From Pedobacter sp. (GTDB taxonomy: Bacteria; Bacteroidota; Bacteroidia; Sphingobacteriales; Sphingobacteriaceae): a stretch of DNA of 9,474 nucleotides. The stretch lies in contig JAQBOT010000296.1 of assembly GCA_028287885.1 (NCBI GenBank), positions 1 to 9,474 of the forward strand. Direction: 5' to 3'. The notes under the pieces are model-generated. The model made no database searches, had not been told where the DNA came from, and saw nothing but the letters and a program-made list of their open reading frames with translations. Every line of letters begins with the position of its first letter. Position 1 is the first letter of the stretch. Below, one piece after another: positions 1-6,083 of the stretch. Both the position numbers and the translations under genes were made by a program.

Positions 1-37
1 TAAATACGCTATTGTTGAATGTGGTTTTGCTTTGCCT

Positions 38-1246
38 CTATCTCGGATTGCTTTGTGGCAGAATAACCTTAAACCTAGTACCCTTTCCGAGCTCAGAACT
101 TGCATCTAAACTGCCGTTTAATGACTCCACCAAGTGAGAGACCAAGCTTAGGCCGAACCCAAAGCCAGTTTCCCCTAAGGTGCCGATTGATGTACTACTA
201 TTTCCTTTAATGATGCTGTTGAGTGCTGTTGGATCTATTCCAACGCCGTTATCAGAAACTAGGATGTTCAAAAGATTCTTGTCTACATTGATGATCAGGT
301 CTAGCTTAACCTTTATTCTTCCACCAGCCGGTGTAAATTTTATTGCATTCGAAATCAGGTTTCCAGTAATCTGGAGAAGCTTATTCTTCGAGAAGGGAAT
401 ATTTTGATTGTCTGAGTTGATGTCGACTTCAAGTATAATATTCTTGTACCGAGCCTGGGGCGAATACAACTTAATCAACTTTTCTCTGAACAGCACTAAG
501 TTTAGCTCGTTATCAGCCAGCGGTTTGTTGATATCCACCGAGAGGATTTCGTCAGCAAGTTCAAGAATGGTTTTGCTGCTTTTATTTATCATTGCCACAA
601 GCTCTATCAATTCATTCACATCGCAGGAATTTCCTTGATCAGTTATGATGTTCGATAACCCAATTATCCCTGCCAGCGGACCTCTGATGTCATGGGCAAC
701 CTTTTTCTTGGACTCATTCGACGCTCTTAAGCGATCTTTTAATATATCTAGAGCCCGATAGGACTGGAGCCTTTTTACAACGGTTTGGCCTATAACTTCT
801 AACAGTTCTATTTTTTCCGGCGTCAAGGTTTTTAGCTGTGTATCTAGCACGCACAATGCACCTATGTTGGTCCCTTCAGCTGTTTTCAATGGCAGTCCAA
901 AATAATAACGAAGGCTCAAGGGCCCGTCAACAAAAAACTTGTCTCTAAAACGTTCATCAATCGATAAATCAGGTACCTCGAAAGGCTCTGCATTCATTAT
1001 GGTGTATTGGCATGCAGACTCTTCCCTAGGCATTTGCTCCACTTGCAATCCATGATTGGCTATGGTCCATTGGGTAAAAGAGTCAAGGAGATTGATAAGT
1101 GAGATTTCAGTTCCCGCAACTTTAGCGGCAAGTAAGGTTAAGTCGTTAAAGTTATCTTCCAGATTGGAGTAGTCGAGGTCTAGATCAGAAAGACTAAGAA
1201 GTCTTTGCATTTCGTTTTCAGGAATAGGCAAGTTGGAATTATGCAT
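38..1246 (-). CDS. Soluble GAF-domain sensor histidine kinase
   Basis: This 402-residue protein has an N-terminal GAF domain (about residues 33-163) with the RExSxCxYTI and PFEVPDLSIDERF motifs common in Bacteroidota GAF kinases. A short linker leads to a HisKA helix with HDIRGPL (phospho-acceptor His185), then a HATPase domain: N box NLISNAIKF (about 296-304), G1 box DNGVGID (332-338), G2 box GETGFGFGL (358-366). All catalytic boxes are intact, so it should autophosphorylate and pass phosphate to a response regulator. It has no membrane segment or signal peptide, so it probably senses a cytoplasmic small molecule or redox state. I chose the ATG at 1246. An in-frame TTG at 1267 would add 7 residues, but it forms the last three bases of a TAATTTTG promoter box. 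No response regulator lies in the window, so it is either an orphan kinase or its partner is beyond the left edge. The family is certain; the signal and target are unknown. Confidence 0.9.
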   Translation of the reverse strand: MHNSNLPIPENEMQRLLSLSDLDLDYSNLEDNFNDLTLLAAKVAGTEISLINLLDSFTQWTIANHGLQVEQMPREESACQYTIMNAEPFEVPDLSIDERFRDKFFVDGPLSLRYYFGLPLKTAEGTNIGALCVLDTQLKTLTPEKIELLEVIGQTVVKRLQSYRALDILKDRLRASNESKKKVAHDIRGPLAGIIGLSNIITDQGNSCDVNELIELVAMINKSSKTILELADEILSVDINKPLADNELNLVLFREKLIKLYSPQARYKNIILEVDINSDNQNIPFSKNKLLQITGNLISNAIKFTPAGGRIKVKLDLIINVDKNLLNILVSDNGVGIDPTALNSIIKGNSSTSIGTLGETGFGFGLSLVSHLVESLNGSLDASSELGKGTRFKVILPQSNPR

Positions 1247-1264
1247 GTTGTTTGTCTCGGTATT

Positions 1265-1272
1265 CAAAATTA
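1265..1272 (-). promoter_or_regulatory. -7 promoter box of the histidine kinase gene
   Basis: Read on the minus strand this is TAATTTTG, a full match to the Bacteroidota -7 consensus TAnnTTTG. It ends 18 nt before the ATG at 1246, giving an expected leader of roughly 12-15 nt. No TTTG -33 element is visible at the usual distance, so the call rests on the -7 box and its position. Confidence 0.5.
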
Positions 1273-1400
1273 AGAATATTTCTGAATCTGCGGTATATAC
1301 GGCGGAATAGTACTTGTAGTTTTTGTGTTATAAGCTGCGGAAAGGTGTTAAATACGGTGTCACGACTTTACACTGGGAGATTATCTATTTTAATATATAA

Positions 1401-1431
1401 TTTGGAAGGGAAGCAAATTTAATTACTTTTG
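1401..1431 (+). promoter_or_regulatory. Consensus Bacteroidota promoter of the tRNA-Ala gene
   Basis: TTTG (1401-1404), a 19-nt spacer and TACTTTTG (1424-1431) match the Bacteroidota primary-sigma consensus TTTG / TAnnTTTG. The -7 box ends 10 nt before the first base of the mature tRNA, so transcription should start only a few bases upstream of it. It is one of the better phylum markers in the window. Confidence 0.8.
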
Positions 1432-1441
1432 CCCCCGACCA

Positions 1442-1515
1442 GGGGGATTAGCTCAGTTGGCTAGAGCGCTTGCCTGGCAGGCAAGAGGTCAGCGGTTCGA
1501 CTCCGCTATTCTCCA
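1442..1515 (+). tRNA. tRNA-Ala (anticodon GGC)
   Basis: The 74-nt cloverleaf folds completely. The acceptor stem is 1442-1448 with 1508-1514, and the D stem GCTC/GAGC is 1451-1454 with 1464-1467. The anticodon stem CTTGC/GCAAG (1469-1473 with 1481-1485) encloses the loop CTGGCAG, with anticodon GGC at 1476-1478. The T stem AGCGG/CCGCT (1491-1495 with 1503-1507) has loop TTCGACT. The third acceptor pair is G-U, the G3:U70 identity element recognised by alanyl-tRNA synthetase, which agrees with the anticodon. The discriminator base is A1515. The 3' CCA is not encoded (CAG follows), so it must be added by tRNA nucleotidyltransferase. It is a single-tRNA unit with its own promoter and terminator. 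Confidence 0.96.
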
Positions 1516-1525
1516 CAGTAAAAGA

Positions 1526-1558
1526 AGGCTTTTAGAGTAAATCTAGAAGCCTTTTTTG
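1526..1558 (+). terminator. Intrinsic terminator of the tRNA-Ala gene
   Basis: Arms AAGGCTTTTAGA (1526-1537) and TCTAGAAGCCTT (1543-1554) form a 12-bp stem with one G-U pair and a 5-nt loop. The 3' arm runs into six T (1553-1558). It starts 10 nt after the mature tRNA end. Confidence 0.85.
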
Positions 1559-1746
1559 GTTATTTCTTGAACAACATTGTTCGTGAATGGGTGATTTCGA
1601 TATTCATCTCTCATCAACATTCTCTGGCAATTATAGACTCAAATATTTCATATAGATATACCCTCAAACAGAGACTTCTTCATTTCTTTTTACCTAATAT
1701 TGTCATCAATAAATATTCATTTTAATATGCAACCGAAAATCTGAAT
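1559..1746. other. Intergenic stretch before the binding-protein gene
   Basis: This 188-nt AT-rich spacer contains no credible gene. It holds a short perfect palindrome, GAACAA-CA-TTGTTC (1569-1582), and a one-mismatch -7-like box TAATATTG (1695-1702) about 45 nt before the next start codon. No -33 element is visible at the usual spacing, so the promoter of the downstream gene is uncertain. Confidence 0.35.
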
Positions 1747-2427
1747 ATGAAGCGCTTTTTAAAGATCGGATTGGATTCTGCAGCCCCATTTCCGATGCAT
1801 ACAGACTTGAAATCAAACATCTTCGAAGGTTTTGAAGTAGATCTGATTAAAGTGATCGCTGAAGCCCTAGAACTGGATGTACAATACGAAGTTTCACTTT
1901 GGAAAGACATCCTTCCACAACTTTATAAAGGTGAACTAGACATGATCTGTTCCGCTGTCACGGTTACCGCTTCGCGAAAACACATCCTTGAATTTAGTGA
2001 TCCATACCTGCACTTCCGATTATGTGCCGTTGTTCGGCATGGAGATACCTTAACTTCATCAAACGACTTTAAAAATAAGATCATCGGGGTGCGTGCTGCT
2101 GCAGTCGCTGAGAAATACATTATGGACGAGTTTCCTGCCAACATGCTTGTACATGCAGATGCAAATATTGAATTGTATGACAGCTTGAATCAAGGTCGCA
2201 TAGATATTGTTGTAGATGACTCTCCAATTGCCGGTGGTTTTTTGAGGAGATATGAAAAGCTTAAAATCGGCATGTTTATTCCAGACACGGAGTCGAACTA
2301 TGCGATTGCAATGAAGAAGGGAGACGTAAATTTGAAAAACCAAATTAACGAGGTGCTACGCAAAATGAAAGAAAATGGCTTGTATGATGCGCTATTTACT
2401 AAATGGTTTACGCATATGCAGCTGTAA
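1747..2427 (+). CDS. Solute-binding protein family 3 (amino-acid-binding fold), no signal peptide
   Basis: This 226-residue protein covers one complete SBP_bac_3 domain (the fold of ABC-transporter amino-acid receptors, also used by cyclohexadienyl dehydratases). Family landmarks are the opening strand IGLDSAAPF (7-15), EGFEVDL (27-33), LDMICSAVTVTASR ending in Arg77 (the usual ligand-carboxylate contact), FSDPY (83-87), GVRAAAVAEKY (114-124) and DIVVDDSP (153-160), whose Asp usually binds the ligand amino group. In most relatives the 114-124 motif has a Gly/Ser-Thr-Thr; here it is Ala-Ala-Val, so ligand contacts may differ. The domain begins within five residues of the ATG, and an in-frame TAA at 1723-1725 leaves only seven upstream codons, so no signal peptide can be encoded. 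No permease or ATPase gene is nearby. It could be a cytoplasmic ligand sensor, an enzyme of the PheC type, or exported by a route I cannot see. The fold is certain, the role is open. Confidence 0.85.
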   Translation: MKRFLKIGLDSAAPFPMHTDLKSNIFEGFEVDLIKVIAEALELDVQYEVSLWKDILPQLYKGELDMICSAVTVTASRKHILEFSDPYLHFRLCAVVRHGDTLTSSNDFKNKIIGVRAAAVAEKYIMDEFPANMLVHADANIELYDSLNQGRIDIVVDDSPIAGGFLRRYEKLKIGMFIPDTESNYAIAMKKGDVNLKNQINEVLRKMKENGLYDALFTKWFTHMQL

Positions 2428-2451
2428 TTGATTCTTTTCCGGTCTATAAAC

Positions 2452-3504
2452 TTATCCTATGACGATCGTTGTATCATTTGACGTTGGATGCGCCGTGCAA
2501 ATTAACACCCTGCCGCTTGCAACTTCCTGATCCGTTAGTACTTCATTGTAATCCATGCGGACGCTGCCAGATGTGCAGCTTGATGTGCAACTGCTGCAAA
2601 TCCCTGCGCGACAACTGTAAGGAAGGTTGATGTTGTTTTCGAGTGCTATATCAAGAATCCTCTTATAGTAGGGCACGCTAAGATCATAGCTGTTTTTGTT
2701 CCATAAGATGCGCACTGAATAGGTGTTCTGGTCTGCAATTCGTTTTTCTGTAGCATCATCCTCGTCGGCATCATCCTCGGGTATAAAGTAGGTTTCCCGT
2801 TTTATTTGGTCAAGTGAATATTTCATTGACAAGAGGACAATTCGACAATTGACCATATAATCCACCGGTCCGCAAGTATAAAAGAGTGCTTGCATTGGGT
2901 CGTATTCCATATGCTCTAATACCAATTGCTCGATCATAAACTTATTTAGCCTGGCTTTCATGATAATCTTTGCGTCGCTAAAAAAGTAGACGATCGTTAG
3001 GCGCTCCGGATACTTCCGCTGCCATTCATTCAGCTCTTCGTAGAATAAAGTTGTATTGACAGAGCGATTGCTGTAGATCAGAACGATTTTACTGTTTTGC
3101 TCTTTCAGCAAAGCGGTTTTGAGAATAGCGAAGATTGGAGTTATGCCAATACCTGCTGCAAAAAGAAATACCGTACGCCTGGTGTCTTTGAAGGGGATAT
3201 ACGTGAATAAGCCCGTCGGTGCTAAGGCCGTAAGCACATCGCCGACGGAGGTTTTATGATGCAAATACCTGGAGATCTCCCCATTTTCCACGAGCTTAAC
3301 GGCTATACTAAGCGGTTCATCAAGGCATGGAGTACTATAAAGGGAATATGATCTCCTGATTTCCTTGCCATTTACCTGAAATATTAGCGTTAAGAACTGT
3401 CCGGGTAGATAGTCTATTTTTTCTGGCGTATTCTCAAATTTAAAAATGAGATTATCGCCGGGTTGCTGACTGATTTCTGATATTTTTAAGGAAAGTAAGT
3501 TCAT
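2452..3504 (-). CDS. PaaE-like FAD/NAD(P)H oxidoreductase with C-terminal 2Fe-2S ferredoxin domain
   Basis: This 350-residue electron-transfer protein has three modules. The first is an FAD-binding barrel with RSYSLYS (51-57). The second is an NAD(P)-binding domain with AAGIGITPI (116-124) and CGP (211-213). The third is a plant-type [2Fe-2S] ferredoxin with Cys298, Cys303, Cys306 and Cys336 in the C-X4-C-X2-C-X29-C spacing; an extra Cys310 lies beside the cluster loop. The second and third modules are joined by an acidic linker rich in Asp/Glu (about 242-253). The architecture is that of the reductase subunit of phenylacetyl-CoA epoxidase (PaaE) and of reductases feeding desaturases or hydroxylases: it moves electrons from NAD(P)H through FAD and 2Fe-2S to an oxygenase-type partner. 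No paaABCD genes are present, so I do not assign paaE. The gene converges on the binding protein with a 24-nt gap and no visible terminator. The start is the ATG at 3504, with no Shine-Dalgarno sequence. Confidence 0.9.
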   Translation of the reverse strand: MNLLSLKISEISQQPGDNLIFKFENTPEKIDYLPGQFLTLIFQVNGKEIRRSYSLYSTPCLDEPLSIAVKLVENGEISRYLHHKTSVGDVLTALAPTGLFTYIPFKDTRRTVFLFAAGIGITPIFAILKTALLKEQNSKIVLIYSNRSVNTTLFYEELNEWQRKYPERLTIVYFFSDAKIIMKARLNKFMIEQLVLEHMEYDPMQALFYTCGPVDYMVNCRIVLLSMKYSLDQIKRETYFIPEDDADEDDATEKRIADQNTYSVRILWNKNSYDLSVPYYKRILDIALENNINLPYSCRAGICSSCTSSCTSGSVRMDYNEVLTDQEVASGRVLICTAHPTSNDTTIVIG

Positions 3505-3509
3505 CTTGC

Positions 3510-3517
3510 CAATTTTA
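3510..3517 (-). promoter_or_regulatory. Possible -7 box of the reductase gene
   Basis: On the minus strand this reads TAAAATTG, one mismatch from TAnnTTTG, and it ends 5 nt before the ATG at 3504. If used, the mRNA would be almost leaderless. No TTTG -33 element is found 19-21 nt upstream, so the assignment is weak. Confidence 0.25.
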
Positions 3518-3634
3518 GCGAATAAACCGCAAGTATGATAACAACAGCATCAAATATTATGTTCGAAATCTTGCCCTGCGGACTAAATCAAAATAATTTA
3601 TATTAATTTTTGGGTGTACGCAATAATCAGCCAA

Positions 3635-3659
3635 AATGCTCGTCTATATATTGAGCGTT
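3635..3659 (+). other. Short hairpin in the divergent intergenic region
   Basis: Arms AATGCTC (3635-3641) and GAGCGTT (3653-3659) pair over 7 bp with one G-U and an 11-nt loop. It lies 10 nt upstream of a much stronger hairpin and could be part of the same structured RNA. Alone it is weak evidence. Confidence 0.25.
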
Positions 3660-3669
3660 AATTTAGATG

Positions 3670-3707
3670 GAAGCGGGGATAATCGAATGATTATTCCCGT
3701 TTCTTTT
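3670..3707 (+). terminator. Terminator-like 15-bp hairpin upstream of the receptor promoter
   Basis: Arms GAAGCGGGGATAATC (3670-3684) and GATTATTCCCGTTTC (3689-3703) form 15 pairs, two of them G-U, around a GAAT tetraloop. TTTT follows (3704-3707). On the plus strand this has the form of an intrinsic terminator. On the minus strand no T-run follows. No plus-strand gene precedes it for more than 1.2 kb, so it would end either a small RNA starting near 3615 or spurious antisense transcription of the reductase gene. It could alternatively act as a DNA dyad. Confidence 0.5.
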
Positions 3708-3711
3708 ATCA

Positions 3712-3732
3712 TTTGAGCCTCTGAGGCTAAAA
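3712..3732. promoter_or_regulatory. Operator-like 21-bp dyad in the receptor promoter
   Basis: The core AGCCTC (3716-3721) and GAGGCT (3723-3728) is a perfect inverted repeat about T3722. After one mismatched pair (G3715/A3729) the symmetry continues with TTT (3712-3714) against AAA (3730-3732), giving nine of ten half-site positions matched. It covers the -33 element and most of the spacer, where a bound dimeric regulator would block or reposition RNA polymerase. The regulator is not identifiable from the window. Confidence 0.45.
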
Positions 3733-3743
3733 CAGTAGCTTTG
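3712..3743 (+). promoter_or_regulatory. Consensus promoter of the TonB receptor operon
   Basis: TTTG (3712-3715), a 20-nt spacer and TAGCTTTG (3736-3743) match the Bacteroidota TTTG / TAnnTTTG promoter at ideal spacing. The -7 box ends 6 nt before the ATG at 3750, so the predicted transcript start falls within a few bases of the start codon. Confidence 0.75.
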
Positions 3744-3749
3744 CGGCGC

Positions 3750-6080
3750 ATGATCAACTTTCGGTTCCAATTATTCCTACTTTCCTTTTTGTTGTTTAGT
3801 TGTTTCATTGTTTCTGCACAATCAAGATATACGCTCAGTGGAATCGTCAAGGATGCGTCAACAGGAGAAACGCTGATTGGCGCGACTATTAAACTAAGAG
3901 AAGCGAAAAATGGCGCAATCTCAAACTCATATGGTTTCTATTCCATTACGGCCGCTCAAGGTACTTATACTTTACAGGTGAATTATGTGGGCTACCAAGC
4001 CTTTATAAAGCAAATTGATTTGTCTAAAAACCAGCAGATTGCTGTTCAATTGCAACCCTCGAGTAATTTAGAGGAAGTGGTCATTAAAGGTGCTACACGA
4101 AAGGATCAGAATGTAAGCAGTCCGCAGATGGGTTTAGAGAAACTAAACATGGCTCAAATCAACAGTGTTCCGGTCTTATTTGGCGAACGCGATGTGGTAA
4201 AAGCCTTACAGCTTGTTCCAGGCGTGAAATCTGGTGCTGAAGGAAATACAGGCTTCTATGTTCGGGGCGGTGCATCCGACCAGAATCTGATCTTGCTTGA
4301 CGAAGCCATTGTGTACAATGCCTCACACTTGTTCGGCTTCTTTTCTACCTTCAATTCAGACGCAATCAAAGATGTGGTTTTATATAAAGGAGGGATGCCG
4401 GCACAATATGGTGGACGCTTGTCCTCCGCTTTGGACATCAGTATGTTGGATGGGAATTCCAAAGACTTCGGTGTGCAGGGTGGGATAGGATTGATCTCTT
4501 CACGATTGAAAGTAGAAGGACCACTTGTTAACGGCAGAGGCTCTTTCATGCTAAGTGGCCGTAGAACCTATGCGGATGCTTTTTTGAAGGCATCTTCTGA
4601 TACGTCACTAAAGAGTGCCTCTCTCTATTTCTATGATCTTAATGCAAAAGCCAACTACCACTTCGATGATAAAAATGCAATTTACTTTTCGGGATACCTT
4701 GGGAAGGATGTTTTAGGATTGAAGAACCTTTTTGGTACGAACTGGGGTAACACAACAGCAACACTTCGGTTTAATCATATATTCACCAACAGGTTGTTCT
4801 CAAACACCTCTTTAATCTACAGCAATTACAACTTTACAGTCCAGAGCTTTGATGTAAGCAATGATTTTAAGGTGCGCTCTAGTATTCGCGATTTCAACTT
4901 AAAGGAAGACTTGCAATATTACTTGAGCAGTAAGCATACACTGCGATTCGGCGTTAACCTGATCCAGCATACGATAACTCCTGGTAAGATATCCGCCACC
5001 CAAAGCTCTAGTTTCAATCCCAAGACGGTCGAAGACCGCAGAGGATTGGAATCTGCCGCCTATGTATCTGACGAATGGCATATTGCTGATAAACTTAACC
5101 TGCTTTATGGCCTGCGTTTAAGCCGTTTTGATCTTTTTGGTCCGGGAACCTTCAGCTCTTATAATGCAGCTGGGAATCCTGTTGATACGAAAACCTATAC
5201 AGGTTCGGCGCGGGTGAAAAGTTACGTCTACCTGGAGCCACGGATTTCTGCAAGCTACCTGATTGATACAGAGAACTCCATCAAGGCGGCATATGGTCGA
5301 AATACCCAAAACATACATTTGCTCTCCAACTCAAATGCCAGTTCTCCTTCTGATCTGTACGTTATGAGCAGCAACAATTTGAAGCCGGAGATTGCGGATC
5401 AAATCTCCACGGGTTATTTCAGAAACATTGATGAGGACAAATACGAATTCTCTGCTGAAGTTTACTATAAATGGCTGCAGAATCAAATTGATTACAAAAA
5501 TGGTGCACAGTTGATCGCCAACCAGAATGTAGAATCTCAATTGGTTTACGGGGTTGGTCGGGCTTATGGCCTTGAGTTGTTCTTGAAGAAAAAATATGGT
5601 CGGTTTAACGGATGGATCGGATATACACTCTCCCGAACCGAACGGAAGTTTGATGAAATCAATGAAGGTAAATATTACCCAGCACGGCAGGATCGGACAC
5701 ATGATATATCACTAGTAGGTGTTTACCAGTTGAACAAACGCTGGACATTCTCCGGAACCTTTATTTATGGAACAGGAAATGCGGTTACATTTCCAACTGG
5801 TAAATATCAGCTGGATGGGATAACTCGCTTCTACTATTCTGACCGAAATAGCTCAAGGATGCCGCCAACACACCGCCTTGATCTTGGGGCAACGCGGGAA
5901 GGGAAAATACATAAACGCTATCACTCCAGTTGGACATTTGGCTTGTACAACGCATATAGCCACAAGAATCCCTATGTCATAACTTTTAAAAATGATGAGA
6001 ACGACCCAAGCAGAACTGTTGCAGAACAAACCAGTTTGTTTGGCATTATTCCTTCCATTTCCTATAACTTTAAATTCTAG
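3750..6080 (+). CDS. TonB-dependent outer-membrane receptor with carboxypeptidase-regulatory-like domain
   Basis: This 776-residue receptor starts with a signal peptide (hydrophobic core about 7-20, cleavage near VSAQ at 21-24). Then come a CarboxypepD_reg-like beta-sandwich (about 27-103, with LSGIVKDASTGETLIGATI), a TonB-box-like LEEVVIKG (107-114), and a plug domain (about 125-235) with GERDVVKALQLVPGV, FYVRGGASDQNLILLDE and GGMPAQYGGRLSSALDI. The rest is a 22-strand-type barrel ending in Phe, as outer-membrane barrels do. It imports a ligand across the outer membrane using TonB-ExbBD energy. It is shorter than SusC-type receptors (about 1000 residues) and has no SusD partner, so a polysaccharide role is not supported. 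I chose the ATG at 3750. The in-frame TTG at 3741 is part of the -7 promoter box and would put two Arg codons before the signal peptide. It is followed after 3 nt by the DUF4249 gene. The ligand is unknown. Confidence 0.92.
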   Translation: MINFRFQLFLLSFLLFSCFIVSAQSRYTLSGIVKDASTGETLIGATIKLREAKNGAISNSYGFYSITAAQGTYTLQVNYVGYQAFIKQIDLSKNQQIAVQLQPSSNLEEVVIKGATRKDQNVSSPQMGLEKLNMAQINSVPVLFGERDVVKALQLVPGVKSGAEGNTGFYVRGGASDQNLILLDEAIVYNASHLFGFFSTFNSDAIKDVVLYKGGMPAQYGGRLSSALDISMLDGNSKDFGVQGGIGLISSRLKVEGPLVNGRGSFMLSGRRTYADAFLKASSDTSLKSASLYFYDLNAKANYHFDDKNAIYFSGYLGKDVLGLKNLFGTNWGNTTATLRFNHIFTNRLFSNTSLIYSNYNFTVQSFDVSNDFKVRSSIRDFNLKEDLQYYLSSKHTLRFGVNLIQHTITPGKISATQSSSFNPKTVEDRRGLESAAYVSDEWHIADKLNLLYGLRLSRFDLFGPGTFSSYNAAGNPVDTKTYTGSARVKSYVYLEPRISASYLIDTENSIKAAYGRNTQNIHLLSNSNASSPSDLYVMSSNNLKPEIADQISTGYFRNIDEDKYEFSAEVYYKWLQNQIDYKNGAQLIANQNVESQLVYGVGRAYGLELFLKKKYGRFNGWIGYTLSRTERKFDEINEGKYYPARQDRTHDISLVGVYQLNKRWTFSGTFIYGTGNAVTFPTGKYQLDGITRFYYSDRNSSRMPPTHRLDLGATREGKIHKRYHSSWTFGLYNAYSHKNPYVITFKNDENDPSRTVAEQTSLFGIIPSISYNFKF

Positions 6081-6083
6081 CTC

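Noticed and set aside
1442..1515. tRNA-Ala as an integration site of a mobile element
   Set aside because: No copy of the tRNA 3' end, no integrase and no change in gene character is seen downstream in the window.
1569..1582. LexA (SOS) box reading of the GAAC...GTTC palindrome
   Set aside because: The spacing is GAAC-N6-GTTC instead of the N4 of the Firmicutes box, and no SOS-type gene follows.
2428..2451. Terminator between the convergent binding-protein and reductase genes
   Set aside because: The 24-nt gap contains no inverted repeat with a T-run; the transcripts may overlap at their 3' ends.
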